Of a stretch of DNA of 9,312 bases, positions 6,841-9,312 are shown one piece after another (positions within the stretch are counted from its first letter, which is position 1; each line of letters begins with the position of its first letter). Source of the DNA: Acidimicrobiales bacterium (GTDB taxonomy: Bacteria > Actinomycetota > Acidimicrobiia > Acidimicrobiales > Poriferisodalaceae); NCBI GenBank assembly GCA_030749275.1, contig JASMKJ010000375.1:1-9312 (forward strand), given 5' to 3'. The translations under genes and the position numbers were made by a program. The notes under the pieces were generated by a model that did not search any database, was not told the origin of the DNA, and saw only the letters and a program-made list of their open reading frames with translations.

Positions 6841-8202
6841 GTGCAGCGAAGAATCATGGGCCTAGAGAACGAGTACGGGGTCACATGCACCATTCGCGGG
6901 CAGCGCCGGCTGAGTCCCGACGAGGTAGCTAGGTATCTTTTTCGACGGGTTGTCTCATGGGGACGTTCAAGCAACGTGTTCCTGGCGAACGGCGCCCGAC
7001 TATATCTAGATGTCGGTTCTCATCCGGAATACGCGACACCTGAATGCGATTCTGTTTACGAGGTCGTCTGTCACGACCGCGCGGGCGAACGAATCCTGGA
7101 GCGCCTGGTCGAAAATGCGGAGGAGCGTCTCGCAGAGGAAGGCATCACGGGCAGCACCATCTATCTATTCAAGAACAACACAGACAGCGCCGGTAATAGC
7201 TACGGCTGCCACGAAAACTACCTAACGAGCCGTCGCGATGATTTCTCTAATTACGCGGAAGTGCTCATACCTTTCCTCGTATCGCGGCAAATCTATACGG
7301 GATCTGGAAAGGTCCTACAGAGCGCCCGCGGCGCCATGTACAGCATCGCTCAACGGGCAGAACACATTTGGGAAGGCGTCTCAAGCGCTACAACGCGAAG
7401 TCGGCCAATCATCAACACTCGAGATGAACCACATGCCGATGCTGAGCGTTACAGGCGGTTGCACGTTATTGTCGGCGACTCCAATATGAGCGAATACACC
7501 TCATTCTTGAAGGTAGGAGCAACCGCGTTGCTACTGAGAATGATGGAGGACCCCGCCGTAATTCTCCGAGACTTGACACTCGAGAACCCAATTCGGGCAA
7601 TTCGAGAGATCAGTCACGATATTACGTGTCGACGCCGAGTCCGCTTAGCTAACGGGAGGGAGGCAAGTGCTTTCGAAATTCAGTCTGAATATCTTGAACG
7701 CGCACAACGCTTTGCAGATACAAATGAACTCAATGCAGAAGAGAAGCGAGCCTTGTCAATGTGGGAGCACTGCATGCAGGCAATCGAACAAGACCCACTG
7801 ACTCTGGATCGCGAAGTGGATTGGGTAATTAAATACCACCTCCTTGAACGTTACAAAGCCAAACACGATCTGCAGTTAGGTGACCCAAGAGCGGCCCTGC
7901 TGGATCTTCAATACCACGATGTCAGCCAGACCCGGGGAGTTTTCTACCTGATGCAGCGAAATGGCCTTGTCGAACGGATTCTTAACGATGCCGATATTGA
8001 GACAGCAGTGGACCAACCGCCGCAAACCACCAGAGCGCGGCTACGAGGAGAATTCGTTCGTCAAGCCAAAGAGAGGAAACGTGACTATACAGTCGACTGG
8101 GTCCACCTGAAGCTAAACGACCAGGCGCAACGTACGGTCCTATGCAAGGACCCGTTCCTCGCTCAGGACGAACGCGTCGATGCTTTGATCGAGTCGTTGT
8201 AG
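6841..8202 (+). CDS. pafA: Pup-protein ligase PafA
   Basis: PafA activates the Pup C-terminal Glu with ATP and joins it to substrate lysines. Starting at GTG 6841 the protein has 453 residues; M. tuberculosis PafA has 452 and begins in the same way (QRRIMG). In-frame GTG codons at 6832 and 6814 would add 3 or 9 residues that the family does not have. The site nearest a ribosome-binding site is unclear (AGAGA 6823-6827, GGTG 6831-6834), so the start is moderately sure. Motifs: GLENEYG at 7-13 with Glu9; Asp57 in YLDVGSHPE, the catalytic base; [10 protein letters not shown] at 119-128; NTRDEPHAD at 192-200; [14 protein letters not shown] at 205-218. The Dop-loop is absent, with only about 25 residues between SPDEVAR and the Asp motif. 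The 70-base gap before it holds no clear promoter or terminator. It is the second homologue of this fold in the operon, after dop. Confidence 0.97.
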   Translation: MQRRIMGLENEYGVTCTIRGQRRLSPDEVARYLFRRVVSWGRSSNVFLANGARLYLDVGSHPEYATPECDSVYEVVCHDRAGERILERLVENAEERLAEEGITGSTIYLFKNNTDSAGNSYGCHENYLTSRRDDFSNYAEVLIPFLVSRQIYTGSGKVLQSARGAMYSIAQRAEHIWEGVSSATTRSRPIINTRDEPHADAERYRRLHVIVGDSNMSEYTSFLKVGATALLLRMMEDPAVILRDLTLENPIRAIREISHDITCRRRVRLANGREASAFEIQSEYLERAQRFADTNELNAEEKRALSMWEHCMQAIEQDPLTLDREVDWVIKYHLLERYKAKHDLQLGDPRAALLDLQYHDVSQTRGVFYLMQRNGLVERILNDADIETAVDQPPQTTRARLRGEFVRQAKERKRDYTVDWVHLKLNDQAQRTVLCKDPFLAQDERVDALIESL

Positions 8203-8211
8203 AACGCGATC

Positions 8212-9195
8212 ATGCCACGTTTCTCTTCAAGAACAGTTGACCGCATTGTGGATGAGAGGGACGGCTTACAGAAAGTAATTCTTGACGATGGCTCCACTGC
8301 ATATTCCCTCGTCGAGCTAATCGGAGCTGCGACAGCAGGTGATCATGTAGTGGTGAACACAACCGCCGTGGATCTCGACCTCGGTACCGGAGGTTCCCAC
8401 GTCATCCATTGGATAACTGACCGAGAAGGTAACTCCGAACTCCGGCCGGGCCGCATTATTAAAGCAAGGTATCTCTCAGAACAGACAGAGGTTGATCCTC
8501 ACCTATCGACGCGCCTCGACCTCGATGGTGCCAGAGTCCTTCTATGCGTATTACACAGCCACCTCGGAGCCGTGGCGGTAGGAATGAACTCTCCAGATTT
8601 GGGCTATCTCATGACAGATCAAGCCGCGCTTCCGCTCGCCCTGAGCGACCTCGTCGCCGAGTTAAGACAACGCAATCTACTGGGCTTGACGGTTACCGCA
8701 GGCCAAGCGTTTGGTGGAGATCTCGAAACCATTAATGTCGCATCTGGTATCGCCGCTCTTCTTGAGAACAACCACAACGGCGTTGTGGTAGCCGCTGGGC
8801 CGGGCCATGTTGGGACAGGTATAGGACTAGGCTTTTCCTCTTTGGAGCTCGCCGGTCACGCAGCGACGCTTTCGGCATTAGGTGCTGAGGTTGCGGTTTG
8901 TGTCAGGGCATCGGACGTCGATCCCCGAGAACGACACAACGGGATAAGTCACCACATGAACACGATCCTTAAAGCCACACCAACTCCCATCGAGGTCCCC
9001 ATTCCCCACGGAGCAGAGAGTTCGTGGATTACCACACTCAACCATCGGCCATATTGGGCCGAACCAATCGACATCGCAGATGCACTCAACCATTTGACGA
9101 CCCCGCTGAAGACGATGGGCAGACCGCTCGCAGACGATGCCCTGGCTTGCTCATATGTGGGCGCGTCGGTTGCCTGGCTGATGAGGGCAACTTGA
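8212..9195 (+). CDS. DUF3866-family protein of unknown function
   Basis: I recognise this 327-residue protein as DUF3866, found in actinobacteria and in Bacillota, but no function is established. Features: no signal peptide or membrane segment; LGTGGSHVIHW at 57-67; HSHLGAVA at 115-122; GPGHVGTGIGLGFS at 196-209; and a His-rich DPRERHNGISHH at 237-248. The Gly-rich and His-rich motifs look like a ligand or metal site, which is an inference only. The length is slightly below the family norm as I recall it. The ATG at 8212 is nine bases after the pafA stop, with no clear ribosome-binding site, suggesting coupling to pafA translation. The stop TGA overlaps by four bases the TTG start of the next gene. 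As the family also occurs in bacteria without Pup, its role need not be part of pupylation. Confidence 0.83.
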   Translation: MPRFSSRTVDRIVDERDGLQKVILDDGSTAYSLVELIGAATAGDHVVVNTTAVDLDLGTGGSHVIHWITDREGNSELRPGRIIKARYLSEQTEVDPHLSTRLDLDGARVLLCVLHSHLGAVAVGMNSPDLGYLMTDQAALPLALSDLVAELRQRNLLGLTVTAGQAFGGDLETINVASGIAALLENNHNGVVVAAGPGHVGTGIGLGFSSLELAGHAATLSALGAEVAVCVRASDVDPRERHNGISHHMNTILKATPTPIEVPIPHGAESSWITTLNHRPYWAEPIDIADALNHLTTPLKTMGRPLADDALACSYVGASVAWLMRAT

Positions 9196-9312
9196 GCAGC
9201 GAGAAAAGACGACAGATGGAATTCGCCCTGAGATTAAGGGCACTCAACTGGCGACCTGTTCGTGAATGGGTGTTAATCATCACAGTCGCGCTTTTGGCGG
9301 CATTTGCTTTAC
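9192..9312 (+). CDS. membrane protein, 5' end only; possibly type I signal peptidase
   Basis: The frame stays open from TTG 9192 to the right edge, giving 40 residues and one extra base. The TTG overlaps the previous stop (TTGA) and has GAGGG at 9183-9187 four bases upstream; an in-frame ATG at 9216 is the alternative. The peptide is basic and polar at first (SSEKRRQ, LRLRALNWRP) and then hydrophobic from about residue 26 (WVLIITVALLAAFAL). That is a cytoplasmic tail followed by a membrane segment. An arrangement of this sort just before the membrane segment is usual for LepB-type signal peptidases, whose Ser-containing motif would come a few residues beyond the edge. The catalytic part is not in the window, so the family call is a guess while the existence of a gene is likely. 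Confidence 0.5.
   Translation, partial: MSSEKRRQMEFALRLRALNWRPVREWVLIITVALLAAFAL

Noticed and set aside
6741..6974. Minus-strand frame of 77 codons over the prcA-pafA gap.
   Set aside because: Half of it is antisense to the conserved PafA N-terminus; it does not explain the gap and has no motif.
1..9312. Mobile elements, CRISPR arrays, tRNA or rRNA genes, phage genes.
   Set aside because: No transposase, repeat-spacer pattern, terminal repeats or RNA gene structure was seen; the window is filled by conserved housekeeping-type genes.

Overview
The window carries a nearly complete bacterial Pup-proteasome locus. It is typical of Actinomycetota: a Pup modifier, the ligase PafA, the depupylase Dop, the AAA+ unfoldase ARC/Mpa and the two 20S proteasome subunits PrcB and PrcA. 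By eye the G+C content is only slightly above half and evenly spread, and the gaps between genes are short. Together with MarP-type and DUF3866-type neighbours this suggests an actinobacterium outside the very GC-rich groups. An Acidimicrobiia-like lineage is my best guess, but it is an inference, not something shown by a marker gene.

Left part (1-1569): the last 28 codons of a tRNA adenine-58 N1-methyltransferase (trmI) enter from the left edge. After a 10-base gap comes a membrane-anchored serine protease of the MarP type: four N-terminal membrane segments, a His-Asp-Ser triad, and the Cys pair that forms the regulatory disulfide in mycobacterial MarP. Converging on it from the other strand is a small single-cluster ferredoxin gene with an unusual ligand set (Cys-x2-Asp-x2-Cys, later Cys-Pro-x2-Cys).

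Centre (1570-8202): a 213-base divergent intergenic region separates the ferredoxin from a tightly packed rightward gene set: arc (28-base gap), dop (33-base gap), pup (4-base overlap), prcB (5-base gap), prcA (70-base gap), pafA. PafA would ligate Pup to substrate lysines. ARC would bind the Pup coiled coil, unfold the substrate and thread it into the PrcA/PrcB barrel, docking through its C-terminal Gly-Gln-Tyr-Leu. Dop would remove Pup for reuse. The encoded Pup already ends in Gly-Gly-Glu, so Dop's deamidation step is not needed here. The pup gene has a perfect AGGAGG ribosome-binding site.

Right part (8203-9312): nine bases after pafA comes a DUF3866-family protein of unknown function. 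It overlaps by four bases the start of a truncated gene for a protein with a basic cytoplasmic N-terminus and one hydrophobic segment, possibly a type I signal peptidase. No pafB/pafC genes are seen next to pafA. I saw no mobile elements, CRISPR arrays, tRNA or rRNA genes. The core system is well described. The points worth a second look are the neighbours (MarP, ferredoxin, DUF3866) and details of Pup and PrcB.
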